DNA of 56,299 bases. It comes from a virus. A model generated the notes under the pieces. That model was not told where the DNA came from, did not search any database, and was given only the letters and a program-made list of their open reading frames with translations. The stretch is from positions 1-56,299 of IMG/VR virus record IMGVR_UViG_3300021368_000027; one strand, given 5' to 3'. The position numbers and the translations under genes were made by a program. Of the stretch, positions 1 to 6,185 are shown one piece after another; position 1 is the first letter of the stretch, and every line of letters starts with the position of its first letter.

Positions 1-521
1 GCGCTACGAAGACGTGACCTCATATAATCCCAAGCGTAAGGTGTAGGCCATTGAGTAAGTTCGTCAAATCCAATCCAGTTAAAAGCCTGTCCTTGGTAGC
101 GTGTGACATCGGTATCCTTATCCAGATAAGACATCCACAGTCTTCCACCTTTAGGAGATACCCATTGTGATTTACGCTCTGACCATTTGATTCCTGGTAC
201 GGCACGTGGATATAACTCCTGCGACTTCTGTATAAGTTCCCTTAGTTCCTCAGTTGTATGTCGTACAAGGAGTCCAGAGAAGTGTGGATTGTTCAGGCCG
301 TGTAATGGATCTGCTAACATTGCGTAGCTTTTGCCACCACCTGCTGCCCCACCGTACAGCACTTCTCTTTCAGAAGAACTTAGAAAGGATGTCTGTGGAC
401 CTGGGTTGGGTCTGAATACGACATCCTGCGCTTCTTCAACGTCATAGTCAGGGGCTACTACCTGCGCTGGGATAGGTTCTGGCTGGGGGGCTTCTATCTC
501 CGCTGGCTTCTGAGTATGCAC
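1..521 (-). CDS. terL: Terminase large subunit, ATPase part (partial, runs off the window)
   Basis: The terminase motor cleaves concatemeric DNA and pumps it into the prohead. This minus-strand frame encodes a Walker A motif (GGAAGGGKS, about 350-320) and a Walker B-like segment (WIGFDELTQ, about 55-30). These are typical of the ATPase domain of phage large terminases. The nuclease domain lies beyond base 1. The frame is open from 626 downward but has no ATG before the Walker A motif. A GTG at 521 follows AAGGAG with only 3 nt of spacing, so it is a doubtful start. The natural N-terminal segment is encoded at 448-903 in another frame, so this is more likely the second part of one interrupted gene than a gene of its own. 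Confidence 0.85.
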   Translation of the reverse strand, partial: MHTQKPAEIEAPQPEPIPAQVVAPDYDVEEAQDVVFRPNPGPQTSFLSSSEREVLYGGAAGGGKSYAMLADPLHGLNNPHFSGLLVRHTTEELRELIQKSQELYPRAVPGIKWSERKSQWVSPKGGRLWMSYLDKDTDVTRYQGQAFNWIGFDELTQWPTPYAWDYMRSRLRS

Positions 522-903
522 CGACTCCTTGTGTTTCGAGCTTCTCGATTTCCGAAAGCGTTTCTTCGAGCCACTTGGCAAGCTTGCGTTTAATGTTAGA
601 TGCTTTTCTACGTCTTTGCTCAACTTCTATTCTCTTCTTTAGACCCATATGTGATATGTATCGGTCTGTTTCTTTACTCAACCACTGTGCTACTACTCTG
701 TAACTATACTGCTTGAGGTGACGTTTTGCAAGCTCTAATGCTTCTAATTCATGCTCAATAGGTACAAGTATTCTATCATTGTCAGGATCTACCTCGTAAC
801 CAAACGGTATCTTTCTTGTTAGCCTGACAATCTTGTGCCATTGTTTGTTGTGTGTCTTAGGAGGTTTAGGTAGTTGCCAAAACCCCAGTTCTCGTTGTGG
901 TAT
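448..903 (-). CDS. Terminase large subunit, N-terminal segment in a different frame
   Basis: About 151 codons directly after the small terminase gene read as a basic, helical protein (LPKPPKTHNKQW, then RKIPFGYEVDPDND, then a predicted helix-turn-helix with QYSYRVVAQWL, then a Lys/Arg-rich helix ending ETLSEIEKLETQ). From memory, such a segment precedes the ATPase in large terminases of related marine phages. The frame closes at 448, while the ATPase continues in the +1 frame, so a frame change near 505-535 is needed to join them. There is no ATG at the expected start: TerS ends in TAATA, where the neighbours in this phage have TAATG, leaving ATA at 903 as the apparent start after AAGGTGAG. 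A base error, a weak non-canonical start or real decay are all possible. Confidence 0.6.
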   Translation of the reverse strand: MPQRELGFWQLPKPPKTHNKQWHKIVRLTRKIPFGYEVDPDNDRILVPIEHELEALELAKRHLKQYSYRVVAQWLSKETDRYISHMGLKKRIEVEQRRRKASNIKRKLAKWLEETLSEIEKLETQGVGAYSEASGDRSPPARTYPSAGSSP

Positions 904-1271
904 TATTCGTTCTCACCTTCTTTGGGTGGTAGATAGAAGATGCCACCACCGCTAGTAACATCTACTTTATCTACCTTACCAAGTCCTGCTCTGTCAAGCA
1001 AGTCTTTTGCTGCTACCATCTTTTCTTTTATGCCTAGCTCCGTTGGATCATACAACGCACCAACCATAGCCATAGCAGCTTTAGGAGCAGTACGTGCAAA
1101 AAATGTGCGAGTCTTCTCACCGATCTCATCCTTTAGAGATTCAACAATCGCTGCAGTGTTGCTGTTATCGCCGTAACCTGCCAGTTTTTTAGCAGCGACA
1201 ACATCACCATTAGCTTCATCAAATAGTACATCTAGAAACCGCTGCTGCTTATCTGTTAAATTTCTCGCCAT
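903..1271 (-). CDS. terS: Terminase small subunit
   Basis: This 122-residue protein would recognise packaging-initiation DNA and load the large terminase. The N-terminus (DKQQRFLDVLFDEANGD, then AAKKLAGYG) is the helix-turn-helix-like pattern of phage small terminases that begin by counting repeats of a host-like DNA-binding fold. A helical oligomerisation region and an acidic tail (PPKEGENE) follow. It sits immediately upstream of the large subunit segment, as usual. Its start overlaps the end of the DUF1127-like gene by 23 nt, implying coupled translation. The identification rests on the N-terminal pattern, the length and the position. Confidence 0.75.
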   Translation of the reverse strand: MARNLTDKQQRFLDVLFDEANGDVVAAKKLAGYGDNSNTAAIVESLKDEIGEKTRTFFARTAPKAAMAMVGALYDPTELGIKEKMVAAKDLLDRAGLGKVDKVDVTSGGGIFYLPPKEGENE

Positions 1272-1413
1272 ATATTGCTTCCCTTATTTGTGACCGACCT
1301 ATACCTAAGTCATTCAACTCTCTGTCGGTCATCATGTGCATCATACGAAAGTCTGCACGTTTTTGCTGTCTAATACAATGGTTATCCCATAGACGTTTTA
1401 ATAAATTTTTCAT
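1249..1413 (-). CDS. DUF1127 (YjiS-like) small protein
   Basis: This 54-residue basic peptide begins MKNLLKRLWDN and ends with the DUF1127 signature TDRELNDLGIGRSQIREAIYG. DUF1127 proteins are short, common in Alphaproteobacteria, and in some species act as RNA-binding or phosphate and small-RNA related regulators. Their role in phages is not established. The start at 1413 follows AAAGGAGATAGTGCT. The GGAGATAGT part of that ribosome-binding site is the right arm of a perfect 9-bp inverted repeat (1417-1447), so translation could be controlled by RNA structure. The gene overlaps terS by 23 nt. It is probably host-derived and supports an alphaproteobacterial host (inference). Confidence 0.75.
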   Translation of the reverse strand: MKNLLKRLWDNHCIRQQKRADFRMMHMMTDRELNDLGIGRSQIREAIYGEKFNR

Positions 1414-1416
1414 AGC

Positions 1417-1447
1417 ACTATCTCCTTTGTTTGTGTGCGGAGATAGT
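1417..1447 (-). promoter_or_regulatory. Hairpin sequestering the RBS of the DUF1127 gene
   Basis: On the minus strand ACTATCTCC (1447-1439) and GGAGATAGT (1425-1417) form a perfect 9-bp stem with a 13-nt loop. The right arm is the Shine-Dalgarno sequence of the gene starting at 1413. No U-tract follows, so a translational switch fits better than a terminator. Confidence 0.6.
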
Positions 1448-1499
1448 TATACTCAAATATACGTCAGGTAGTAGTACCTATTATTGCATACCCGATATG

Positions 1500-1775
1500 T
1501 TATTTCTTCTTTTTCATAGGACGTTCTGGTGGGTTAGATGCACCACAAGCTAGTCCTCCATGAGCCATGCCCATTTTCTTTTTAGCCATGCCACCATACA
1601 TGTAGCCCATCTTCTTTGCTACTGCAGGTGCAGCTTTCTTTAATGCTTTCATTCCTTCATTCATAGGTTTCTTTCCCATAACACCACCTTTGTTCATTTT
1701 AGATTTATGATAACCAGTACCTCCACAATGAGCGCACCCTTTGCCTTTACACTTTGGACATATAGTCTTCTTCAC
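1500..1775 (-). CDS. Zinc-ribbon, Lys/Gly/Met-rich small protein
   Basis: This is a 91-residue protein of unknown function. The N-terminus holds CPKCKGKGCAHCGGTGYH, a DnaJ-like double CxxC zinc knuckle. The rest is Lys/Met/Gly-rich low-complexity sequence (MGYMYGGMAKKKMGMAHGG) ending PMKKKK. I chose the GTG at 1775 rather than the longer ATG at 1808: GGGAGGA precedes the GTG with normal spacing, and the GTG forms a GTGA overlap with the previous gene's stop. It belongs to a run of short basic proteins (1500-2449) that could bind nucleic acid or be packaged with DNA. That role is inferred from composition only. Confidence 0.65.
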   Translation of the reverse strand: MKKTICPKCKGKGCAHCGGTGYHKSKMNKGGVMGKKPMNEGMKALKKAAPAVAKKMGYMYGGMAKKKMGMAHGGLACGASNPPERPMKKKK

Positions 1776-2062
1776 TTTCGCTTCCTCCCTGAAGCTGTTA
1801 CTGACCATTTAACTTTCTTAGGTCCAGTCTTTTTTCTTGCTTCTGCTTTACTAATTCTACCTGCTACTGCTGCAGGTCTACATGCAGGGTAGGGTCTGTT
1901 CTTATCCTTGCCACCAGAACGCCCACACTTTTTGCCTGTCTTTACGTCACGCCAATCTTCCTTGAACCACTTAGTGAGTCCACCTTCAGCGTAACCTCTA
2001 CGACTTTCTAGTACGTGCTTTGACCTTTGCAACTGAACCTCCCTTGCTGTAAGTACCCCCAC
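1772..2062 (-). CDS. Small basic DUF5872-like protein
   Basis: The recognisable core, GGLTKWFKEDWRDVKTGKKCGR followed by YPACRPAAVAGRIS, resembles a short conserved module of unknown function (DUF5872-like, from memory) found in phages and marine genomes. The product is strongly basic. The start is uncertain: GTG at 2062 gives 96 residues, and TTG at 2032 has a better ribosome-binding site (AGGGAGG). Both overlap the upstream gene. The downstream gene begins inside its stop codon, so the three genes appear to be translationally coupled. Confidence 0.6.
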   Translation of the reverse strand: MGVLTAREVQLQRSKHVLESRRGYAEGGLTKWFKEDWRDVKTGKKCGRSGGKDKNRPYPACRPAAVAGRISKAEARKKTGPKKVKWSVTASGRKRK

Positions 2063-2180
2063 GTGCTTTATACGTCTTAACTAGCCAAGCACTTCCGTAT
2101 GCGCTGGGCCACGTCTTAAACTTTCTCTTAGCTTCTGACTTTACTTTAGAATACAATGCTTTGTTCTTAGGTGTAGCCAT
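1998..2180 (-). CDS. Small basic protein, related type
   Basis: A 60-residue basic protein: MATPKNKALYSKVKSEAKRKF, then WPSAYGSAWLVKTYKARGGTY. The WPSAYGSAWLVK..K.RGG motif recurs in short phage proteins of unknown function. The ATG at 2180 overlaps the stop of the upstream gene in TAATG, the same junction used across this genome. It shares the MATP(K/R) start and basic character with its upstream neighbour, and may be a nucleic-acid-binding or virion-packaged protein. No enzymatic motif is visible. Confidence 0.65.
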   Translation of the reverse strand: MATPKNKALYSKVKSEAKRKFKTWPSAYGSAWLVKTYKARGGTYSKGGSVAKVKARTRKS

Positions 2181-2449
2181 TATGTACGCCTCGACTTTGT
2201 ACCACTACACTTCCACTTCTTACGTGACAGACGTAGTGGACTGTTAGGATTAGCTGCTGCCTTTGGGTGCTTCTTCATCTGACCAGCGCTTCTTGCACAG
2301 TACGAATCGCCTTTACCTGTGCCTGGACGTATACGCTTACCACCGTCTTTAGCTTTACCTGATTGACCGTAGCTTACTTTAATTGTACGCCCTGTCTTAG
2401 GGTTCTTAACTTTCTTGGCAAACATCTTGCCTTTACGTGGTGTAGCCAT
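2180..2449 (-). CDS. Small basic DUF6321-like protein
   Basis: An 89-residue, very basic protein. Its conserved core, RPGTGKGDSYCARSAGQMKK followed by NPNSPLRLSRKKWKCSG, matches my recollection of a phage-borne family of unknown function (DUF6321-like). Two cysteines could bind metal or form a disulfide. It starts the block of small basic genes and is separated by about 18 nt from the membrane coiled-coil gene upstream. Confidence 0.7.
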   Translation of the reverse strand: MATPRKGKMFAKKVKNPKTGRTIKVSYGQSGKAKDGGKRIRPGTGKGDSYCARSAGQMKKHPKAAANPNSPLRLSRKKWKCSGTKSRRT

Positions 2450-2467
2450 TACTTGCCTCGAAATTTT

Positions 2468-3112
2468 TTATAGAGGGTTCTCCACCAAGCTATCATACGC
2501 TTTCCAAATGTCATCAATTTCTGTTTGAATAACATCTAACTTCTCTCCTATGCCATTTGTTATCGTTGTTGCTTTATCTACTTGACTACGCAGATCTAAT
2601 AATACTTTCTGCTGCTCTAGTATCTGCTGCATGTTTGTGGTCAACTGTGCTAGTTTAGTATTGAGTCCACGTACATCGTTATCTACTACAGCCTGTTCTA
2701 CTGTTTGTATTCTACTTGTTATCCCAGCTTCTAGTGTTGTTATCTGTTGATTTAACTGTTGCATTTTTACAACAATATCATCGTTTAGTTTTGTTTCGGC
2801 TTCTTGTAATTCTTTTCGTATTGCTTGACTAGCTGTCGTTAATTGATTTGCCGCAAATGTTTTATTTGCTGTTCGTTCTCTTGCAGTGTCGTTGCTTAAT
2901 TGAGTTAAGCTTTTTTGTATTTCTAAAATTTGCTTTGCATTTGCGCTGGCTTTATCTATTGCTTCACTAACGCCACCCTCTACACCGTAGAACCTATTCA
3001 GTGTATCGTATCCCCAATAGACACCACCTGATACAGCAGATAGAACTGGAAGTGCTACAGCAACCATCCAGCCCTTTACGTTAAATCCCCCTATGCTGAA
3101 CTCCATAGACAT
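2468..3112 (-). CDS. Membrane-anchored coiled-coil protein
   Basis: 214 residues: a single membrane segment near the N-terminus (about residues 15-33, WMVAVALPVLSAVSGGVYW), then a long Gln/Lys/Asp-rich coiled coil to the C-terminus. This is the topology of an inner-membrane protein with a periplasmic rod, as in phage i-spanins, but the sequence is not one I can assign. The start at 3112 overlaps the stop of the upstream exported protein by one base (TAATG). It lies in a block with a lipoprotein and two signal-peptide proteins, so a role at the envelope, such as the last step of lysis, is plausible but unproven. Confidence 0.65.
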   Translation of the reverse strand: MSMEFSIGGFNVKGWMVAVALPVLSAVSGGVYWGYDTLNRFYGVEGGVSEAIDKASANAKQILEIQKSLTQLSNDTARERTANKTFAANQLTTASQAIRKELQEAETKLNDDIVVKMQQLNQQITTLEAGITSRIQTVEQAVVDNDVRGLNTKLAQLTTNMQQILEQQKVLLDLRSQVDKATTITNGIGEKLDVIQTEIDDIWKAYDSLVENPL

Positions 3113-3945
3113 TAGTTCGGCATAGTTCCGTATTCTTCTACATACTCACCAGCAGCGTATATCTCTGCTGCAGTCTTCATATCATCTTCTAGATAGCCTT
3201 GCCAACCAGAACCAAACCCATCGTTATCCCACAGTATTACAAACTCGTCTATGTTCTGTGTATACGTAATGGCTGTATAGCTACCAACTACAAAGTTATT
3301 CTGTGTTGCGTAACTGTCGATACTCGCTGTTAGTTCAGTGTTATTAGCTGCAGCCATGAATGCACCAGCTTGTTGAGCGTAGTTCTCTACCTGTGCTACA
3401 GCTTGGTTGTACGCATCAACCTCTGCTTGGTCTATGCTGTACTCATCTGTTTCTATCATGCCTTGCAATGCAGTCTGCTCTGGTGATGTATCTGCTGTTG
3501 CTGCAGCTTCCATTACACCAGTAGCACTTAGTATCTCTGCTGAAGCATCAGCTAGAATATCTATAGCTTCATCCAAGTCATTCATAGAAGCTTGGTATTC
3601 TTGTGTAAACAACTGCTGTGCGTTGGTAGCAGTCTCGTAGTCGTGACCTAGTACAAGATCCTTTGCATCTAAGTAATCATCTAACTCCTGCTGTGTAATA
3701 AGTCCATCATCAAATGCGTCATCTATAACAACACCGCCCAGCGCAGCATATCCTACTGCACCTACTGTGTGATATCCATTGTCCGTCACCCTGTTCTTAA
3801 TAGCACCTAGTGTGCTAATTAGTTGGTCTATCTTCTCCTGACCTGTCATTGTTAGCGCTGGGTCCGTCACCTCTGCGTTTGCTTGACCTGAACTGATCAC
3901 TAAGGCTGCGCTTAGTAGTAGTGACTTCAGTGAATGCTTCATCAT
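3112..3945 (-). CDS. Exported protein with signal peptide, unknown function
   Basis: 277 residues. The N-terminus is a clear Sec signal peptide: a basic start, the hydrophobic core LLLSAALVI, and a cleavage site after QANA at about residue 24. The mature part is acidic and Ala/Gln/Asp-rich, mostly helical, with aromatic motifs near the C-terminus (DNDGFGSGWQGYLEDD). No catalytic motif is recognised. The first 131 nt overlap the end of the preceding gene in another frame, which is long for this genome. The signal peptide argues that this start is real. Likely periplasmic. Confidence 0.65.
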   Translation of the reverse strand: MMKHSLKSLLLSAALVISSGQANAEVTDPALTMTGQEKIDQLISTLGAIKNRVTDNGYHTVGAVGYAALGGVVIDDAFDDGLITQQELDDYLDAKDLVLGHDYETATNAQQLFTQEYQASMNDLDEAIDILADASAEILSATGVMEAAATADTSPEQTALQGMIETDEYSIDQAEVDAYNQAVAQVENYAQQAGAFMAAANNTELTASIDSYATQNNFVVGSYTAITYTQNIDEFVILWDNDGFGSGWQGYLEDDMKTAAEIYAAGEYVEEYGTMPN

Positions 3946-4624
3946 ATTCCTCTCCTACCTGTAATAAGGTATCCCAAAACTCTTTGTCTAATTCATAACC
4001 TACAACAAATAATGCAGGGTCTTCTCTGTATTTCTTTATAGCGTTCCTGCCCATGAGCAACTTACCAGTACGTGCATCATTTATAGGACACGGAGTATTG
4101 GCTAACATCATACTCCTGAACACTGTAGGATCTTGACACATCACTGAGATGGCAGACACCTGTAATCCTAACCCACCAACCTGTTGAGGTAAACCCAGCA
4201 ATCTAGCATTCTTCCTGCGATTGCAGTTGGGGTCTTGCTGCATCTCACCGTGAGACAGGCCAATTATATTTAACTGAAGCCCTCTGCTCTTCGGGATTAA
4301 GCAAGAGTCATTACCTCCCCCACCCATCATTGTTGGAGCTATGCTGGACATTACAGGACTGCTGCCTGGAGATGAACCTGCTCCGTTATAATTTATGACT
4401 TCACTTTGATTGTTTGAATCTACAACTGAATCTTCATAGTTGTTAGAAAAGTCACCTGTAACATCATTACCAGTATCTGTAGTCGTTGTGGTATTGTTAG
4501 TTATGCCATCATCTAGCTGCGTCTGTTCCTGTGCAGATACCGTAGTCGTCCACAAAACTAGGACTAATACACATAAGCTTAGTAGCTGCGTCTTTATGAC
4601 CGATAAGTGCGAGTGTTTGTGCAT
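3815..4624 (-). CDS. Exported Thr/Asn-rich protein with signal peptide
   Basis: 269 residues. It has a signal peptide with cleavage after TVSA (about residue 31), a Thr/Asn-rich acidic linker, then a Cys-containing domain (NDSCLIPKSRGLQLN, DPNCNRRKNARLLGL, ISVMCQDPTVFRSMML, NTPCPI) whose four cysteines could form disulfides in the periplasm. Short exported proteins with a CQDP-type motif occur, from memory, in other marine podoviruses. Function is unknown. Both ends overlap other exported genes: 116 nt with the lipoprotein and 131 nt with the 277-residue protein. Confidence 0.65.
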   Translation of the reverse strand: MHKHSHLSVIKTQLLSLCVLVLVLWTTTVSAQEQTQLDDGITNNTTTTTDTGNDVTGDFSNNYEDSVVDSNNQSEVINYNGAGSSPGSSPVMSSIAPTMMGGGGNDSCLIPKSRGLQLNIIGLSHGEMQQDPNCNRRKNARLLGLPQQVGGLGLQVSAISVMCQDPTVFRSMMLANTPCPINDARTGKLLMGRNAIKKYREDPALFVVGYELDKEFWDTLLQVGEEYDEAFTEVTTTKRSLSDQFRSSKRRGDGPSANNDRSGEDRPTN

Positions 4625-4745
4625 CTTGATTTCTCTGACATACAGTATCTCCCACCCTGCATGACGCTGTATATGTTATTGTTTGACAAGCTGTAACTAT
4701 CATTAATACGCATAGTTGTACGCAGAGTTTTAGCTTTGTCAACAC
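4509..4745 (-). CDS. Small lipoprotein (o-spanin-like candidate)
   Basis: 78 residues starting MLTKLKLCVQLCVLMIVTAC. This is a lipoprotein signal with lipobox IVTAC, lipidated Cys at position 20. The mature part has four further cysteines. Its last 116 nt overlap the next exported gene in another frame. Small phage lipoproteins overlapping another envelope gene are the layout of Rz/Rz1-type o-spanins, but this one lacks the usual proline richness and its partner starts with a cleavable signal, so the spanin call is only a hypothesis. Confidence 0.6.
   Translation of the reverse strand: MLTKLKLCVQLCVLMIVTACQTITYTASCRVGDTVCQRNQDAQTLALIGHKDAATKLMCISPSFVDDYGICTGTDAAR
4715..4742 (-). promoter_or_regulatory. 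Possible weak sigma-70-like promoter in the lipoprotein start
   Basis: TTGACA (4742-4737), 16 nt, then TACAAC (4720-4715) on the minus strand, inside the first codons of the lipoprotein gene. It has the same -35 and spacing as the stronger promoters here. The -10 matches only 4 of 6, so chance is possible. Confidence 0.25.
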
Positions 4746-4747
4746 TT

Positions 4748-5008
4748 TTATCCTATGCCTTTACGTTTTCTTTCAGGGTCTAGTACTTCATGCTTTTCCA
4801 GGAAGCCCTCAAGGTACATAGCTCTTTCAATATGATCTAAAGTAAATCTTTTTCCTAGCCTAGCTTCCAGCGCCTCACGCACATAGAATACATCAGACTT
4901 AGGAATGTGTACACGTCTAAGGCGTTTATTGTCACCTTCCGCTATGGCATCGTAAAACTCTTCTATTACATCTTCAGAAGAGTACATACTTAGTTTCTGT
5001 TTATACAT
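4748..5008 (-). CDS. Small conserved-type protein, first gene of the leftward unit
   Basis: 86 residues from the ATG at 5008, which follows AGGTAGGATA. The longer reading from 5095 adds a hydrophobic stretch encoded by the leader and lacks a good ribosome-binding site. The protein is helical and charged (SSEDVIEEFYDAIAEGD, then VREALEARLGKRFTLDHIERAMYLEGFL), with no membrane segment. It is the first gene after the leftward promoters at 5149-5177 and 5268-5295. Function not recognised. Confidence 0.6.
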   Translation of the reverse strand: MYKQKLSMYSSEDVIEEFYDAIAEGDNKRLRRVHIPKSDVFYVREALEARLGKRFTLDHIERAMYLEGFLEKHEVLDPERKRKGIG

Positions 5009-5148
5009 TATCCTACCTAAAAAGGGGATATGTGTAGTATCTACATGTAGGAGGAGGAGACATGGAGGAAGAGTAACACACAGATTACTACACATACCCT
5101 AGTGTAACACTTATTGTTTGTTACATTATATTGTGTTACGTAATAATA

Positions 5149-5177
5149 AGTATACAGATATACAGTAACACTGTCAA
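5149..5177 (-). promoter_or_regulatory. Leftward sigma-70 promoter (proximal)
   Basis: On the minus strand TTGACA (5177-5172), a 17-nt spacer, then TATACT (5154-5149). The -35 is perfect and the -10 matches 5 of 6 at ideal spacing. It would transcribe the exported-protein and terminase unit. Confidence 0.75.
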
Positions 5178-5267
5178 GTTAAACTTTACCTATGTCCAAT
5201 TATTTATTTAGTTTATTATTTATATCGTTTAACTTAAAAAGTTTAACTATCCTGCTCCTGCTCCGCA

Positions 5268-5295
5268 GTTATACCTAAAAAATGGGGTCTGTCAA
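5268..5295 (-). promoter_or_regulatory. Leftward sigma-70 promoter (distal, tandem)
   Basis: On the minus strand TTGACA (5295-5290), a 16-nt spacer, then TATAAC (5273-5268). It is in tandem with the proximal promoter, about 118 bp upstream of it, and has the same spacing and -10 as the plus-strand promoter at 16213-16240. Confidence 0.7.
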
Positions 5296-5532
5296 GTATA
5301 AAAGAGACTAACTGCGACAATTTGTACCTCTCAAAAAACCACTTCTGTGTAGATATACGTATACACGTAGGGGTATACCCCCCAGTGGCCCTCGCCGCCC
5401 CAACGATTAAGGGCTGCTTTTACAGTTTAGACAGTGTTTTACTAGCTAAGTTACTGTATTTATTACACTTTTATACTGATATATCCTCAATATACTACTA
5501 AAAAGTGTTGTATTTGTGCAACATTCTAGAAA

Positions 5533-5542
5533 TGTGATCACA
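5533..5542. promoter_or_regulatory. Palindromic operator candidate, copy 1
   Basis: TGTGATCACA, a perfect 10-bp palindrome. An identical core recurs at 5577-5586, centre-to-centre 44 bp, close to four helical turns. This suits cooperative binding of a dimeric repressor or a CRP-like regulator. Confidence 0.5.
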
Positions 5543-5574
5543 AATCAAGGAAGGATGCACAGTATATCCCCCCT

Positions 5575-5588
5575 TTTGTGATCACAAA
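5575..5588. promoter_or_regulatory. Palindromic operator candidate, copy 2
   Basis: TTTGTGATCACAAA, a perfect 14-bp palindrome containing the same TGTGATCACA core as copy 1. A TATAAT-like sequence (5617-5622) lies about 30 bp downstream, so binding here could control a rightward promoter. Confidence 0.5.
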
Positions 5589-6120
5589 TAAGCATACCCA
5601 CCCTATACAGTATATATATAATAATAAGAACAAACATAGAACAAACACTACAAAGCAGAACCAAACAAGAACAACTAAAAAAAGAATCGTTTAATTACAA
5701 CAACTTATAAAAAAGTTTAAAAAAGTACTTGCAATCTATGTTGCGGTATGCCCTTAATAGTACATCGAAAGCGACAAGTTAAAGCTTGAGAGTAGGCAAC
5801 AAGCCCTTGATCCTCAGATTAACAGCGTCCTTTTGACGGCTCGGTGAAATGCCCTAGCAAATACTAAAACTAAATACTTGACTACAAATACAAATACTGA
5901 AAGACTGAATACAACATAACGAAAGATAATTGATACGATACAAAGTGAAACACATATACAGCGATAGCACATAGGCGTGGAAGTGAGAATACACTACAAG
6001 CCCAGTCGATAAGACACGCAATCAATAAACGTAGATGCTACTAAGATTGTGAGAGAGTTGACTTACTCATAACCACTGAAAAGGTGCTAACCTACTGTTT
6101 AACTGTTTCTGTATTTCTTG

Positions 6121-6185
6121 GACACATTAGCAGCTAATTTAGGCCAACCTAAACTTATGCTTGACATATGGGTTGCTGATGTGTC
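6121..6185 (+). promoter_or_regulatory. Nested inverted repeat in front of the early operon
   Basis: GACACATTAGCAGC (6121-6134) and GTTGCTGATGTGTC (6172-6185) are inverted repeats matching at 12 of 14 positions. Between them lies a perfect hairpin, TTTAGG-CCAA-CCTAAA (6138-6153). A TTGACA lies at 6161-6166 but has no good -10 at 16-18 nt. The first gene's GGAGG follows at about 6198. It may be a structured 5' leader or a promoter with an overlapping operator. Confidence 0.5.

Noticed and set aside
4748-5095. Longer start at 5095 for the first leftward gene
   Set aside because: The extra N-terminus has no ribosome-binding site; the ATG at 5008 has AGGTAGG at good spacing.
5617-5622. TATAAT at 5617-5622 as a rightward promoter
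   Set aside because: The 16-17 nt upstream hexamers (ATACCC, TACCCA) do not resemble TTGACA, and the sequence is part of a TA run; noted but not called as a promoter.
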